From Hyphococcus sp. (lineage in GTDB: Bacteria; Pseudomonadota; Alphaproteobacteria; Caulobacterales; Parvularculaceae), in contig JANQJK010000012.1 in NCBI GenBank assembly GCA_028281665.1, forward strand, positions 1-64,000: a stretch of 64,000 bases of DNA, given 5' to 3'. The notes under the pieces were generated by a model that was not told where the DNA came from, searched no databases, and saw only the letters and a list, made by a program, of their open reading frames with translations. Positions within the stretch are counted from its first letter, which is position 1, and each line of letters starts with the position of its first letter. Both the position numbers and the translations under genes were made by a program. Below are positions 49,598 through 59,255 of the stretch, one piece after another.

Positions 49598-50320
49598 ATG
49601 TCCTTTATTGACACGGGAATTCTGCTCGATTCGCGCCCGCATGGGGAGACCCATGCGGTCGCCCACATTTTTACCGAGCATCATGGCCTCCGGGCCGGCC
49701 TGGTTTACGGCGGACAGGGGCGCCGCCAGCGCGCCCTCTTGCAACCCGGCAACGAAGTGAAAGCCGACTGGAAAGGCCGCGAAGACAGCCTTGGCCATTA
49801 TTCGCTGGAAATGATCGGCGCCCGCGCCGCCGAAGCGATGCATGATCGCCTGTCGCTGGCGGGGCTGGCGGCCGCATGCGCGACCGCGCGCGCTGTGTTG
49901 CCCGAAGGCGAGGAGCATGCGCGCAGCTATCGCGGCATGGCGGTGCTGCTCGACAATATCGGCGATATCGATTTGTGGCCGGCGCTGATGGCGCGCTGGG
50001 AGTTGGGCCTCCTTGCGGAACTCGGATTCGGCCTGACCCTTGACCGCTGTGCGGCGACCGGCGCGCGGGAAGACCTGATCTACGTGTCGCCGCGCTCCGC
50101 ATGCGCCGTATCGGCGGAGGCCGGCGCTCCGTATAAGGATAAGTTGCTGGCGCTGCCCGCCTTCTTCGAAGACGCCGAGCGCACGCCGACCCGGCGCGAC
50201 GCGCTCGACGGGCTGGAAACAACCGGATACTTTATTGAAACGCGTATCCTGCATCTGTCCAACAAAATGCTGCCGGAAGCGCGCCAGCGCGTTGTAGAGC
50301 TGCTACGCGCCGAGCTCTGA
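49598..50320 (+). CDS. recO: DNA repair protein RecO
   Basis: 240 residues. The N-terminal OB-fold (GILLDSRPHGETHAVAHIFTEHHG) and LVYGGQGRRQRALLQPGNEV are typical; the helical C-terminal half has LLAELGFGLTLDRCAATG. It anneals and loads RecA with RecR and RecF. The usual zinc finger is only partly kept (Cys in DRCAATG and PRSACAVS). Overlaps the convergent hydrolase gene by 18 bases. Confidence 0.95.
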   Translation: MSFIDTGILLDSRPHGETHAVAHIFTEHHGLRAGLVYGGQGRRQRALLQPGNEVKADWKGREDSLGHYSLEMIGARAAEAMHDRLSLAGLAAACATARAVLPEGEEHARSYRGMAVLLDNIGDIDLWPALMARWELGLLAELGFGLTLDRCAATGAREDLIYVSPRSACAVSAEAGAPYKDKLLALPAFFEDAERTPTRRDALDGLETTGYFIETRILHLSNKMLPEARQRVVELLRAEL

Positions 50321-51244
50321 AAGAATATTCGCAACAACCTCCAGCGTTCGTTCATTGTTGGAGCGCCCGCTGCGCTTCGGCAGCCCAAAATAGCCTTTTG
50401 GGCCTGCGTGAAAAGTGTTTTCAAGACGGTGAATTTTTATTCGGCCGTCGCGCTTGGCGGCGTTCCAGTGCGAACTGGCGAAGAGCTTCCAGCGCTCAGC
50501 GAACATCATCGCGCCCAGCTTTTGGATACGGTCGCGATCGCCGCAGAAGTGATGAAGCGCATCGACGGCGGCAATCCCCGGATCGGACGCGAGGACGCCG
50601 CCAATGGAGATGACGTCGACTGGCGCGCTGAGGCGCGCCTTGAGAAAAGGCGCCGCGCCAACGGCCACCTGCGCGCCGCCGCTATAGCCGAGGACGGCGA
50701 TCCGCGCGCCGCTTCCCGGCCTGTAGCCGGCGTTTTTCAGCGCCGTCTCGACGCCGTTGGCTGCGCCCTGGCTGAAAATCGGGCCATAGCGATGATCGGC
50801 GGACACCATCACCTGATAGATGTTCCGAAAATTCGTGAGCCCCCGCAGTAATGTCCGGCGCCCCTGAAGGTCGGTTTTTTGAATCCACCGCCACAGGCGG
50901 TCGAACAATCGCGGACTTGCGAGGAGCGGCATTCCCGAAGGCGAATAGGGAAACACATCCTCGATAATCACCGCGCGGGGAAAGCGTCGTCGGAGCGCGC
51001 GAATAAAAATTTCTTCGCGTCGCAGCAGGTATCGTCCGGAGATCGATGCGACGCCGGAAAGATAAACGATGTACATCGTGTTTTCGCGATCGTCGGCAGT
51101 CTCTTTTGACGCCGCCGGCGCCGCCGGTTCCTGTTCCGTCCAGCCCGCCCACCAGCTGAGCGTTTCGAGCGGCGACAGCGCCGCGGTGGTCAGCAGAGCC
51201 ACGATGGCAAGGCCGATGGAAACAACGAGAATCTCCGAGATCAT
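50303..51244 (-). CDS. membrane-anchored alpha/beta hydrolase-like protein
   Basis: 313 residues. An N-terminal membrane anchor (ILVVSIGLAIVALLTTAAL) precedes a domain with YLSGVASISGRYLLRREE and the nucleophile-elbow-like VLGYSGGAQVAVGAAPFL. HxxxGPKGYFGLP near the end could carry the His of the triad. Lipase or thioesterase activity is inferred only from GYSGG. Its start overlaps the stop of a multi-pass membrane protein gene (ATGA), so the pair is coupled. Confidence 0.7.
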   Translation of the reverse strand: MISEILVVSIGLAIVALLTTAALSPLETLSWWAGWTEQEPAAPAASKETADDRENTMYIVYLSGVASISGRYLLRREEIFIRALRRRFPRAVIIEDVFPYSPSGMPLLASPRLFDRLWRWIQKTDLQGRRTLLRGLTNFRNIYQVMVSADHRYGPIFSQGAANGVETALKNAGYRPGSGARIAVLGYSGGAQVAVGAAPFLKARLSAPVDVISIGGVLASDPGIAAVDALHHFCGDRDRIQKLGAMMFAERWKLFASSHWNAAKRDGRIKIHRLENTFHAGPKGYFGLPKRSGRSNNERTLEVVANILSELGA

Positions 51245-51921
51245 TCCCGGGCCTCGTCATGAATGCGCGCCATAATGTCGTCGAGGATCTGCCGCGGCGA
51301 TCTGTCGAGGGGTGATCCGGCGACCATGTGGCGCAATCGCCCGATGGGTTTTGCGAGCAGGCGCCCGAGAAAGGACCGAAACAGGTAGGAAACGAGAAAA
51401 CCGGCGCCGCCGCAAAACACCGCCGCCGCCACAGGAAGGTCGAGCCCCACATGGAGGCCGAAAATGGCGAGCGACATTGCCCAGACTTCAAGGACGTTGC
51501 CGAGCGCTGCGCCGAAATAGGGGGCGATGGAAAAAACGCCGAACAACCGGGGGGCGAAAGCGAGCGCCAGGACGCCGGTGATCGCCGCAAAATCGTCAAT
51601 GCCGACGGCGCCGAGACGGGTTAACGGCGCCGCGGCGAGCACCGCGATGCTCCAGGTGATCACGGTCAGCGCATATGTTGCGCCGGTGAAGGCGAGGCTC
51701 GCCAGAAAGCGATATAGCGGGACGCGGTTAACGACGAGCACAACGCTCTGCCCGAGCATTTCGGACACGCCGGCGAGGAAAGCGATGATGAGCGCCGCCG
51801 ATTGCGCCTCGGCCGAGCCGGCGACGCGAAGGAACGCCGACGCCGAATACCCGATCGCGCCGCCCGCGAGGCTCGCAATCAGCCCGAAGAACTGCAAAAT
51901 GTCGACAAGCACGGCGAGCAT
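51241..51921 (-). CDS. hypothetical multi-pass membrane protein
   Basis: 226 residues from the ATG at 51921 (a TTG at 51933 would add 4). About five hydrophobic segments, then a basic amphipathic C-terminal tail (RLRHMVAGSPLDRSPRQILDDIMARIHDE). No family recognised. It is coupled by overlap to the hydrolase-like gene, so a joint envelope function is likely. It is divergent from parC, 180 bases away. Confidence 0.65.
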   Translation of the reverse strand: MLAVLVDILQFFGLIASLAGGAIGYSASAFLRVAGSAEAQSAALIIAFLAGVSEMLGQSVVLVVNRVPLYRFLASLAFTGATYALTVITWSIAVLAAAPLTRLGAVGIDDFAAITGVLALAFAPRLFGVFSIAPYFGAALGNVLEVWAMSLAIFGLHVGLDLPVAAAVFCGGAGFLVSYLFRSFLGRLLAKPIGRLRHMVAGSPLDRSPRQILDDIMARIHDEARE

Positions 51922-52101
51922 AGGCGTTCTCAATGACGTCGCCCATGCGCAAACTCAATAGCCGCACATGCTGTTGCCGGCAGCCGCCGCCTGGGGAAAA
52001 CCCCGATGCGTTCTCGCACGACGGCAGGCGCGAGCCGGTTGCGCAGCCTGCCCGGCAGAGGCTAATCGCTATCGCTTCAACCGAGAGATGACTGAACGCA
52101 C

Positions 52102-54372
52102 ATGGCCCGCACCAGAAAACCGAAAACGCCGCCGCCCCCGAAACCCGAGGAAATCGTCCTTGAGCCTTTCGAGGAGGCGCTGTCCCAGCGATATCTCGCC
52201 TATGCGCTTTCGACGATTACGGCGCGGGCGCTGCCGGACGTGCGCGACGGTCTGAAGCCCGTCCACCGGCGCATCCTTTACGCCATGCGTCAGATGAAGT
52301 TGAGCCCGGCCGGCGGCTTCAAAAAGTCGGCGAAAGTCGTCGGCGAGGTTATGGGCAACTTTCACCCCCATGGCGATGCGGCCATTTACGACGCCATGGT
52401 GCGTCTCGTTCAGGATTTTTCCGTGCGCATTCCGCTGGTCGACGGGCAGGGAAATTTCGGCAATATCGACGGCGACAATGCGGCGGCTATGCGGTATACG
52501 GAGAGTCGTCTCACCGCCGCGGCGCAATTGCTGCTGGAAGGCATCGACGACGACACTGTCGATTTCCGCGAAACCTATGACGGCGAGGGCCGGGAGCCAG
52601 CCGTTTTACCGGCGGCGTTTCCGAATTTGCTGGCGAACGGCGCCAGCGGCATCGCCGTCGGCATGGCGACATCAATTCCGCCGCACAATGTCGCTGAACT
52701 GATCGACGCCTCGCTGCACCTTATCAAGGCGCCGAAGGCGCGCACCGAAACGCTTCTGAAACACGTCAAGGGTCCGGATTTCCCGACCGGGGGCGTCTGC
52801 ATTGAAGACGCGGCGTCGATGGAAGAAGCTTACGCAACCGGGCGCGGTGGTTTCCGCGTGCGTGCCCGTTGGCATACGGAGGATCTTGGCCGCGGCCGCT
52901 ATCAGGTCGTCATTACGGAAATTCCCTATCAGGTGCAGAAATCGCGCCTCATTGAAAAAATTGCCGAACTCATTCAATCGAAGAAAATGCCGGCGGTGGC
53001 TGATATTCGCGACGAAAGCGCGGAAGACATCCGGCTTATCCTTGAGCCGCGCTCGGGCAATATCGATGCGGCGGTGATGATGGAATCGGTTTTTAAACAG
53101 ACCGATCTTGAATCCCGGTTTTCGTTAAACCTCAACGTTCTCGGCGCTGACGGCGCCCCCCGGGTGATGGGGCTGCGCGACGTTCTTCAGGCCTATCTCG
53201 ATCACCGCAAGGACGTGCTGGTCCGGCGGACCAAGTTCCGGCTGGAGAAAATCGCCCGCCGGCTTGAAATCCTCGACGGATTCCTCATCGCCTACCTGAA
53301 TCTCGACGAGGTGATCCGCATTATCCGCTACGAGGACGAGCCGAAAGCGGAATTGATGAAGACGTTCAAGCTATCGGATAATCAGGCCGAGGCGATCCTC
53401 AATATGCGTCTGCGTTCCTTGCGCAAGCTTGAGGAAATGGAGATCAAAACCGAACATAAAAACCTCAAGGCCGAGCAAAAAGCCTTGAAGGCGCTCTTGA
53501 AGTCTGACGATGCGCAATGGAACAAGATCGCCGGGGAACTGCGCGAGGTGCGTAAGGTTTTCGATCCGAAATCGGATCTCGGGCGTCGCCGCACGGAGAT
53601 TGCCGATGCGCCGGAGGTCGACGAGATCGATCTTGACGTTTTGGTTGAAAAAGAACCCGTCACGGTCGTTCTCTCCGAAAAAGGCTGGGTGCGCGCCCTT
53701 AAAGGCCATGTGGAGGATGTATCGAGCGTCAAGTACAAGGATGGCGACCGAGAGGGCTTTGTCGTTCCGGCGATGACGAATGACAGGCTGATGCTGTTTG
53801 CGACAAACGGAAAGTTTTATTCTCTCGATGTTGCGTCATTGCCCGGCGGGCGGGGCCATGGCGAGCCCATCCGCCTGATGGTCGACATGGGCAATGACGA
53901 CGCGGTCGTCGCCGCGTTTCTTTACGAAGGCGAACGCAAGCTGCTGCTTGCGTCATCTTCCGGACACGGATTTATCGCGCCGGAAGATGGCTGCATATCC
54001 AATACGCGAAAGGGCAAGCAGGTTTTGAATCCGGCAGCGGGAGCCGAGGCCGTGGTTTGCCGTCCGTTTGAGGGAACGATCGGGAAGCGCGACATGCTGG
54101 CCGTGGTGGGCGACAACAAGAAGTTTCTTGTCTTTCCCGCGGCCGAGCTTCCGGAAATGACCCGGGGCAAGGGCGTTGCGTTGCAGAAGTATCAGAAAGG
54201 CGGCCTCGCCGACGCCAAGCTATTCAACAGCGCCGAAGGGCTAACCTGGACCGATCGGTCGAACCGTGTGCAGACGATTGACGGCTGGAAACCCTATGTC
54301 GGGAAGCGCGCCCAGGCTGGCCGCATCGCGCCGAAAGGTTTCCCGACCTCCAAAAAGTTCGGCCGCGACTAA
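52102..54372 (+). CDS. parC: DNA topoisomerase IV subunit A
   Basis: 756 residues. [21 protein letters not shown] opens the breakage-reunion domain; the active-site Tyr is in [10 protein letters not shown]. The quinolone-determining stretch is [13 protein letters not shown]. The C-terminal half has the degenerate beta-pinwheel ([18 protein letters not shown]). It decatenates daughter chromosomes with ParE, which is not in this window. Length and the lack of full GyrA boxes favour ParC over GyrA. Confidence 0.94.
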   Translation: MARTRKPKTPPPPKPEEIVLEPFEEALSQRYLAYALSTITARALPDVRDGLKPVHRRILYAMRQMKLSPAGGFKKSAKVVGEVMGNFHPHGDAAIYDAMVRLVQDFSVRIPLVDGQGNFGNIDGDNAAAMRYTESRLTAAAQLLLEGIDDDTVDFRETYDGEGREPAVLPAAFPNLLANGASGIAVGMATSIPPHNVAELIDASLHLIKAPKARTETLLKHVKGPDFPTGGVCIEDAASMEEAYATGRGGFRVRARWHTEDLGRGRYQVVITEIPYQVQKSRLIEKIAELIQSKKMPAVADIRDESAEDIRLILEPRSGNIDAAVMMESVFKQTDLESRFSLNLNVLGADGAPRVMGLRDVLQAYLDHRKDVLVRRTKFRLEKIARRLEILDGFLIAYLNLDEVIRIIRYEDEPKAELMKTFKLSDNQAEAILNMRLRSLRKLEEMEIKTEHKNLKAEQKALKALLKSDDAQWNKIAGELREVRKVFDPKSDLGRRRTEIADAPEVDEIDLDVLVEKEPVTVVLSEKGWVRALKGHVEDVSSVKYKDGDREGFVVPAMTNDRLMLFATNGKFYSLDVASLPGGRGHGEPIRLMVDMGNDDAVVAAFLYEGERKLLLASSSGHGFIAPEDGCISNTRKGKQVLNPAAGAEAVVCRPFEGTIGKRDMLAVVGDNKKFLVFPAAELPEMTRGKGVALQKYQKGGLADAKLFNSAEGLTWTDRSNRVQTIDGWKPYVGKRAQAGRIAPKGFPTSKKFGRD

Positions 54373-55072
54373 CAAATCATTTGCGATACTGCGGAAAATG
54401 GCTCCCCTTCGCGAACACGTATCGAACTCTTTGTCAGGCTCCGAAGGCCGAATTTCGGGTAATTCTGCGGCAAATCGGGTCTAGTGAAGTTGATGAAACG
54501 GCTTAGGTGGAGGGACCAACGAGTCGATGGTTGTTTGCGCTCACTGGCCAGACAACGTGAAGTACTCTACCGACTCAAGGCGAGGGAGGATGAAGAACAA
54601 CAATAGCTTATCCTGTCACCCGCGGTCATTCGCTTTCATGGGATTCAATGGATTAGCAGGTGCTGCGTGTCAGTTGCGTGTCGGCATCAGTTTGAATTGA
54701 AACGAAGCCGCCAAGAAGATGGAAACCAATCAGACGCCGGCATCTATCAAGAGCGATATCTTTCCATGATCAAACCTCTCGCCCCCAGATTCCTAGTCTG
54801 AGAAATTGTCTTCAAGCTCGATGGGTTGGCTGTAAACGGGGTGCGATCTCGCCAATGCAAAATCAATGACTGACGTCCTGTATTGTAATGACCCCACTCC
54901 TTTGAACGCGGCCGCGTTGAGGTAGTAAGATGGCTGTTTTGAAGGAGTTGGTTCAGACAACTTCGCATAATGTCAATTGAAAATGAAAGTAATTTGACTC
55001 GCCAACACGCCAACGAATAAAAGTTAGTGTGGAACGCGTTGATTTTTTGCGCATTGAGCCAAGGAGACTGAG
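54373..55072. other. 700-bp gap of lower GC between parC and the catabolic operon
   Basis: No convincing gene. Base composition is clearly more AT-rich than either side. Short open frames exist on both strands, including a plus-strand one at 54493-54606 and a minus-strand frame around 54780-54945 reading YYLNAAAFKGVGSLQYRTSV, which looks protein-like but has no good start and poor codon use. The sequence near 54880-54930 vaguely resembles an insertion-sequence end. It is best seen as decayed or foreign DNA at an island edge. Confidence 0.5.
54493..54606 (+). CDS. possible short hypothetical protein
   Basis: 37 residues, MKRLRWRDQRVDGCLRSLAR then a charged helical end with REVLYRLKAREDEEQQ. 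Weak ribosome site. It may be a fragment of a larger lost gene. No family recognised. Confidence 0.2.
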   Translation: MKRLRWRDQRVDGCLRSLARQREVLYRLKAREDEEQQ

Positions 55073-57226
55073 TTGGCCGAGCGATCCTTCGCCAAAGAAG
55101 TCAAAGATCTTTGCATTGGCGAGGGCGAAACCTTCTATGGCGAAGGCATTCTCGCGGTCACGAAAGCATTGCTGCAATCCGGCGTTTCTTATGTAGGCGG
55201 CTATCAGGGCGCGCCGGTCTCTCATTTGATGGATGTTCTTTCTGACGCGCAGGAGATTCTTGCGGATCTGAACGTACATTTTGAAGCAAGCGCCAGCGAA
55301 GCCTCGGCGGCGGCGATGCTTGCGGCCTCGGTGAATTATCCCTTGCGCGGCGCAGTGACGTGGAAATCGACAGTGGGAACGAATGTCGCGTCCGATGCGC
55401 TTTCTCAGCTTGCGTCAAGCGGGGTCATGGGCGGCGCATTAGTGATTGTCGGCGAAGATTATGGCGAGGGCTCCTCGATTATGCAGGAGCGCTCTCACGC
55501 CTTTGCGATGAAGTCGCAGATGTGGTTGCTTGATCCGCGGCCGGACCTGCCTTCCATCGTAAAATTTGTGGAAACCGGTTTTCAGCTATCGGAAGCTTCC
55601 AACACGCCGGTCATGCTTGAGCTTCGGATTCGCGCCTGCCACGTATACGGATCATTCGAAGCGAAGGACAATGTCGGGCCGCAATTCACGCTTGCGGACG
55701 CCATGGAAAACCCAACGCGCGATTATGGCCGCATCGTCTTGCCGCCGTCGAACTTCGTGCATGAGGTCGAGAAAATCGAAAACCGATGGCCGGCGGCGAT
55801 CAATTTCATCAAAGAACATAAACTCAACGAATATCTCGGCGGCCATACAGGCGATGTCGGGATTATCGTACAAGGCGGGCTTTACAATACGTTGATCCGC
55901 GCTCTTGAACTGCTCGGCCTTTCTGATGTCTTTGGCGAAACGGACATTCCGATTTATTGCCTCAACGTGACGTATCCCCTGGTGGACGATGAGGTGAAGG
56001 GCTTTTGCCTCGACAAAAAAGCCGTCCTTGTGATTGAAGAAGGCCAGCCGGATTATCTGGAGCAAGCGATCAACGCGATCCTGCGCAATGGCGACATTCA
56101 GACTAAAGTTTTCGGAAAGTCGGTCTTTCCGCGCGCTGGAGAATATACCGCCGATGTGATGCGCAGCGGCGTGCGCAAGTTTTTGGAAGCCCATGACGCA
56201 AGGCGTGTGAAGAGCGCGCCGGAGTCAACGCCAGCGTTGCCTGCGGCTGTTATGAAAGAAGTCGCAGAGACTGTGCCGCAACGCCCCGCAGGGTTCTGCA
56301 CCGGCTGCCCCGAGCGCCCTGTCTTTTCCGCCATGAAACAAGTGCAAGACGATGTGGGCGATTATCACGTCAGTTGTGACATCGGTTGTCATCTGTTTTC
56401 GATTTTGCCGCCCTTTGACATCGGCAACACGACGATGGGCTATGGCCTTGGCTGGGCGGGCGCGTCAGCGTTCAACGCCAAAGCGGGCCAGCGCACGGTC
56501 TCGATCATGGGCGATGGCGGCTTCTGGCATAATGGCCTCACAAGCGGCGTCGGCAACGCTGTCTTTAACAACAACGATAATGTCCTTGTCATTGTTGATA
56601 ACGGCTATTCGGCGGCGACCGGCGGGCAGGATATTTTGTCGTCGCGCGCCAACAACAAAACAAAAAACACCAACAATCCGATCGCCAAGGCGGTGCGCGG
56701 CATGGGCGTCACCTGGCTACGCCAAGTGCACACATATAATATCGCCGAGACGAAACGCGTTCTGAAGGACGCGCTGACAACAAAGGAGAAGGGTCCGAAA
56801 GTCATTATCGCCGAGGGCGAATGCATGTTGAACAAGGAACGTCGGGAAAAGCCGATCCGTAACAAGGCGATCGCCGACGGAAAACGCGTCGTGCGACCGC
56901 GCTTTGGCGTTGATCCCGATACCTGCACCGGTGATCACGCCTGCATCCGCATTTCAGGCTGTCCGTCATTGACCCTGCGCAATAATCCCGACCCATTAAA
57001 GGACGATCCCGTCGCCTGGGTGAACAATGACTGCGTTGGCTGCGGCGTATGCGGAGAAAATGCCCATTCGGGAATTTTGTGTCCCTCCTTCTTTCGCGCT
57101 GATCTGATTTACAATCCATCCTGGCTCGACAAAACGATGGCGGCGATCCGCAGCAGCGTTATCGGCTTCATGCAGCGCGCCGCCGATAAGCGCAGGGCCA
57201 AGCGTTCATTTGGGACGCAGCCATGA
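55073..57226 (+). CDS. indolepyruvate oxidoreductase-type alpha subunit (IorA-like)
   Basis: 717 residues from TTG (AAGGAGA 6 bases upstream). Domain order: pyrimidine-binding N-terminal domain (YVGGYQGAPVSHLMD), transketolase-C-like middle, thiamine-diphosphate domain (MGDGGFWHNGLTSGVGNAV, then NGYSAATGGQD, about 480-525), and a C-terminal ferredoxin domain with CTGDHACIRISGCP and CVGCGVCGENAHS. The family oxidatively decarboxylates aryl-2-oxo acids such as indolepyruvate or phenylpyruvate to arylacetyl-CoA. The first cluster has one Cys fewer than a classic ferredoxin, common in aerobic members. It overlaps iorB by 4 bases. Confidence 0.9.
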   Translation: MAERSFAKEVKDLCIGEGETFYGEGILAVTKALLQSGVSYVGGYQGAPVSHLMDVLSDAQEILADLNVHFEASASEASAAAMLAASVNYPLRGAVTWKSTVGTNVASDALSQLASSGVMGGALVIVGEDYGEGSSIMQERSHAFAMKSQMWLLDPRPDLPSIVKFVETGFQLSEASNTPVMLELRIRACHVYGSFEAKDNVGPQFTLADAMENPTRDYGRIVLPPSNFVHEVEKIENRWPAAINFIKEHKLNEYLGGHTGDVGIIVQGGLYNTLIRALELLGLSDVFGETDIPIYCLNVTYPLVDDEVKGFCLDKKAVLVIEEGQPDYLEQAINAILRNGDIQTKVFGKSVFPRAGEYTADVMRSGVRKFLEAHDARRVKSAPESTPALPAAVMKEVAETVPQRPAGFCTGCPERPVFSAMKQVQDDVGDYHVSCDIGCHLFSILPPFDIGNTTMGYGLGWAGASAFNAKAGQRTVSIMGDGGFWHNGLTSGVGNAVFNNNDNVLVIVDNGYSAATGGQDILSSRANNKTKNTNNPIAKAVRGMGVTWLRQVHTYNIAETKRVLKDALTTKEKGPKVIIAEGECMLNKERREKPIRNKAIADGKRVVRPRFGVDPDTCTGDHACIRISGCPSLTLRNNPDPLKDDPVAWVNNDCVGCGVCGENAHSGILCPSFFRADLIYNPSWLDKTMAAIRSSVIGFMQRAADKRRAKRSFGTQP

Positions 57227-58746
57227 GCGAAGGGCGCGCAATCAAGATTGCCATCACCGCCATGGGCGGTCAGGGCGGCGGCGTTTTGTCGAGCTGGATC
57301 GTAAAGCTCGGCGAGCGGGCCGGTTATATCGCGCAGTCAACTTCGGTTCCGGGCGTCGCCCAGCGCACCGGCGCGACTGTCTACTATGTTGAGTTTTTTC
57401 CAAAAGCCGCAGCGGAGAAGGCGGGCAAGCAACCGGTTCTCGCTTTGATGCCGGCGGCGGGCGACGTCGACATCGTCATTGCCGCCGAATTCATGGAAGC
57501 GGGACGGGCGCTCCTGCGCGAATTCGTTTCTGAGCGGACGACGTTGATCGCCTCATCTCATCGCGACTACGCCATTTCCGAAAAGATCAGTTTGGGCGAC
57601 GGGCGGCGCGAAACGAGCCGGCTTCGCGAGATTGCAAAGGATACTGCCGGGCGGTTCATCGAAGCGGACATGGCGGCGTCGGCGACGGACGCCGGCGCCG
57701 TTATCAGTTCGGTGCTGTTCGGCGCGCTCGCGGGCTCGGGCGCCTTGCCGATTTCGCGAGACGTGTTTGAAGAGACGATCAAGGCAGGCGGCCGGGCCGT
57801 TGACGCCAATATGAGCGGCTTTGCCAGCGGCTATGACATTGCTTCAACCACGCCGAAGCCTGCGCGCAAGACGGCGACGTGGTCGGCGGGCGACCGCGCG
57901 GCGCCGGCGGTGCAGCCTTTGCTCGATCGAATGCACGCAGAAATTCCTGTTGAAGTCCATGACATCGTGCGGGAAGGGCTTAAGCGTTGTGTTGATTTTC
58001 AGGACATTCAATATGGGCATGAATATCTTGATGCGTTGAAAGATATCGTCGCCTTGGATAAAGCCCACGGCGACGGCAGGAGTTTTCAGCTGACTAAGCT
58101 TACAGCAAAGCACCTCGCGTTGTGGATGACTTATGATGATGCGGTCCGTGTCGCAGATTTGAAAACGCGGGCGTCACGCTTCGCGCGTTTTCGCGAGGAC
58201 GTGAAAGCCGAAGACGGGCAGGTCGTCACCGTTTCGGAATATATGCACCCGCGGGTGGAGGAAGTCTGCGATCTCCTACCGCCGTCACTGGCGCGCGGCA
58301 TCATAAACGGCAAATACCGTCGCAAGTTGCTCGGCGCTTTGCTTGGGGAAGGCAAGCGCGTGCCGACAACCAAGCTGCGAGGCTTTTTGCTTTTAAGCGG
58401 CGTTGCGGGTTTGCGGTTTTTGCGACGCGGTTCCTACCGGTTCGCATTGGAAAAAGAACGCGCAGCGCAATGGCTCGCGCTGATCAAGCAATACGCGCCG
58501 CATGATTATGACTTTACGTGGGAGGTCGCCGCGATGCAGCGCCTGATCAAGGGTTATGGCGACACCCACGCGCGCGGGCTTGCCAATTACGGTCGCATCA
58601 CAGCGCGTCTTGAAGAGATTTTCGCGCAGCCCAACCCGGCGCAGACTCTAGCGGCGTTGCGCGATGCAGCGCTGAAGGATGAAAAGGGCGCGGCGCTTGA
58701 TGCAATGTTATCCAGCCTGTCGCCGTCCTTACAGGCGGCGGAGTAG
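57223..58746 (+). CDS. indolepyruvate oxidoreductase-type beta subunit, extended
   Basis: 507 residues. The first about 190 are the gamma-type domain of 2-oxoacid oxidoreductases: ITAMGGQGGGVLSSWIV and STSVPGVAQRTGATVYYVEF, which bind near the thiamine cofactor. The remaining about 300 residues are an additional helical region seen in longer proteobacterial IorB proteins, of unknown role. It works with the upstream IorA-like subunit. The stop is 5 bases before the MarR gene. Confidence 0.88.
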   Translation: MSEGRAIKIAITAMGGQGGGVLSSWIVKLGERAGYIAQSTSVPGVAQRTGATVYYVEFFPKAAAEKAGKQPVLALMPAAGDVDIVIAAEFMEAGRALLREFVSERTTLIASSHRDYAISEKISLGDGRRETSRLREIAKDTAGRFIEADMAASATDAGAVISSVLFGALAGSGALPISRDVFEETIKAGGRAVDANMSGFASGYDIASTTPKPARKTATWSAGDRAAPAVQPLLDRMHAEIPVEVHDIVREGLKRCVDFQDIQYGHEYLDALKDIVALDKAHGDGRSFQLTKLTAKHLALWMTYDDAVRVADLKTRASRFARFREDVKAEDGQVVTVSEYMHPRVEEVCDLLPPSLARGIINGKYRRKLLGALLGEGKRVPTTKLRGFLLLSGVAGLRFLRRGSYRFALEKERAAQWLALIKQYAPHDYDFTWEVAAMQRLIKGYGDTHARGLANYGRITARLEEIFAQPNPAQTLAALRDAALKDEKGAALDAMLSSLSPSLQAAE

Positions 58747-58751
58747 GCGTC

Positions 58752-59255
58752 ATGGTTAAGCGATCAGCAAGCGGAAAAACAGGACCGGCGGATCGAGGCT
58801 TCGTCCTCGACGACTATGTGATGTATAATCTTGTGCGCACATCATCAGTTTACACGAATGAGTTGGCGTCGGCGCTGAAAGAATATGGGCTGACTACAAT
58901 CGAATGGCGGCTCTTGATGTTGCTGCATGATAAAAGTCCGAGTTCAGTGAGCGATTTGGCGCGGCGCTCGGTGATGAAATTGCCGACCGTCACCCGCGCG
59001 CTCACCCGCATGGAAGAAGATGGTCTGGTGTGCCGCACGGCGCTAGCGGGTGATCGCCGCGTTGTTGAAGTCACCATGACGCCGAAGGCGGTAAAGACGT
59101 TGCGGCAAGTGCAGATGATCGGTCAGAAAGTGTTTGAGCGCGCATTTGAGGGCGTTGCTCCGAACGATGTCGCGAAGGTTACGCAAATCCTCAAGCACGT
59201 TCGCGCCAATCTTCAGCGCTCGCCTTATGTGGATGCGAAAGCGAAGGCTTCGTGA
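58752..59255 (+). CDS. MarR family transcriptional regulator
   Basis: 167 residues. The winged helix is visible as TTIEWRLLMLLHDKSPSSVSDLARRS, VMKLPTVTRALTRMEEDGLVCR (recognition helix) and DRRVVEVTMTPKA (wing). MarR proteins of aromatic-degradation operons usually repress until they bind an aryl-CoA or aromatic ligand. It is embedded between the oxidoreductase and ligase genes and probably controls this operon. I did not identify its operator upstream of 55073. Confidence 0.9.
   Translation: MVKRSASGKTGPADRGFVLDDYVMYNLVRTSSVYTNELASALKEYGLTTIEWRLLMLLHDKSPSSVSDLARRSVMKLPTVTRALTRMEEDGLVCRTALAGDRRVVEVTMTPKAVKTLRQVQMIGQKVFERAFEGVAPNDVAKVTQILKHVRANLQRSPYVDAKAKAS

Noticed and set aside
54867-54955. 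Insertion-sequence terminal fragment (TGACCCCACTCC-type sequence)
   Set aside because: Vague resemblance only; no transposase frame, no partner inverted repeat and no target duplication could be seen.
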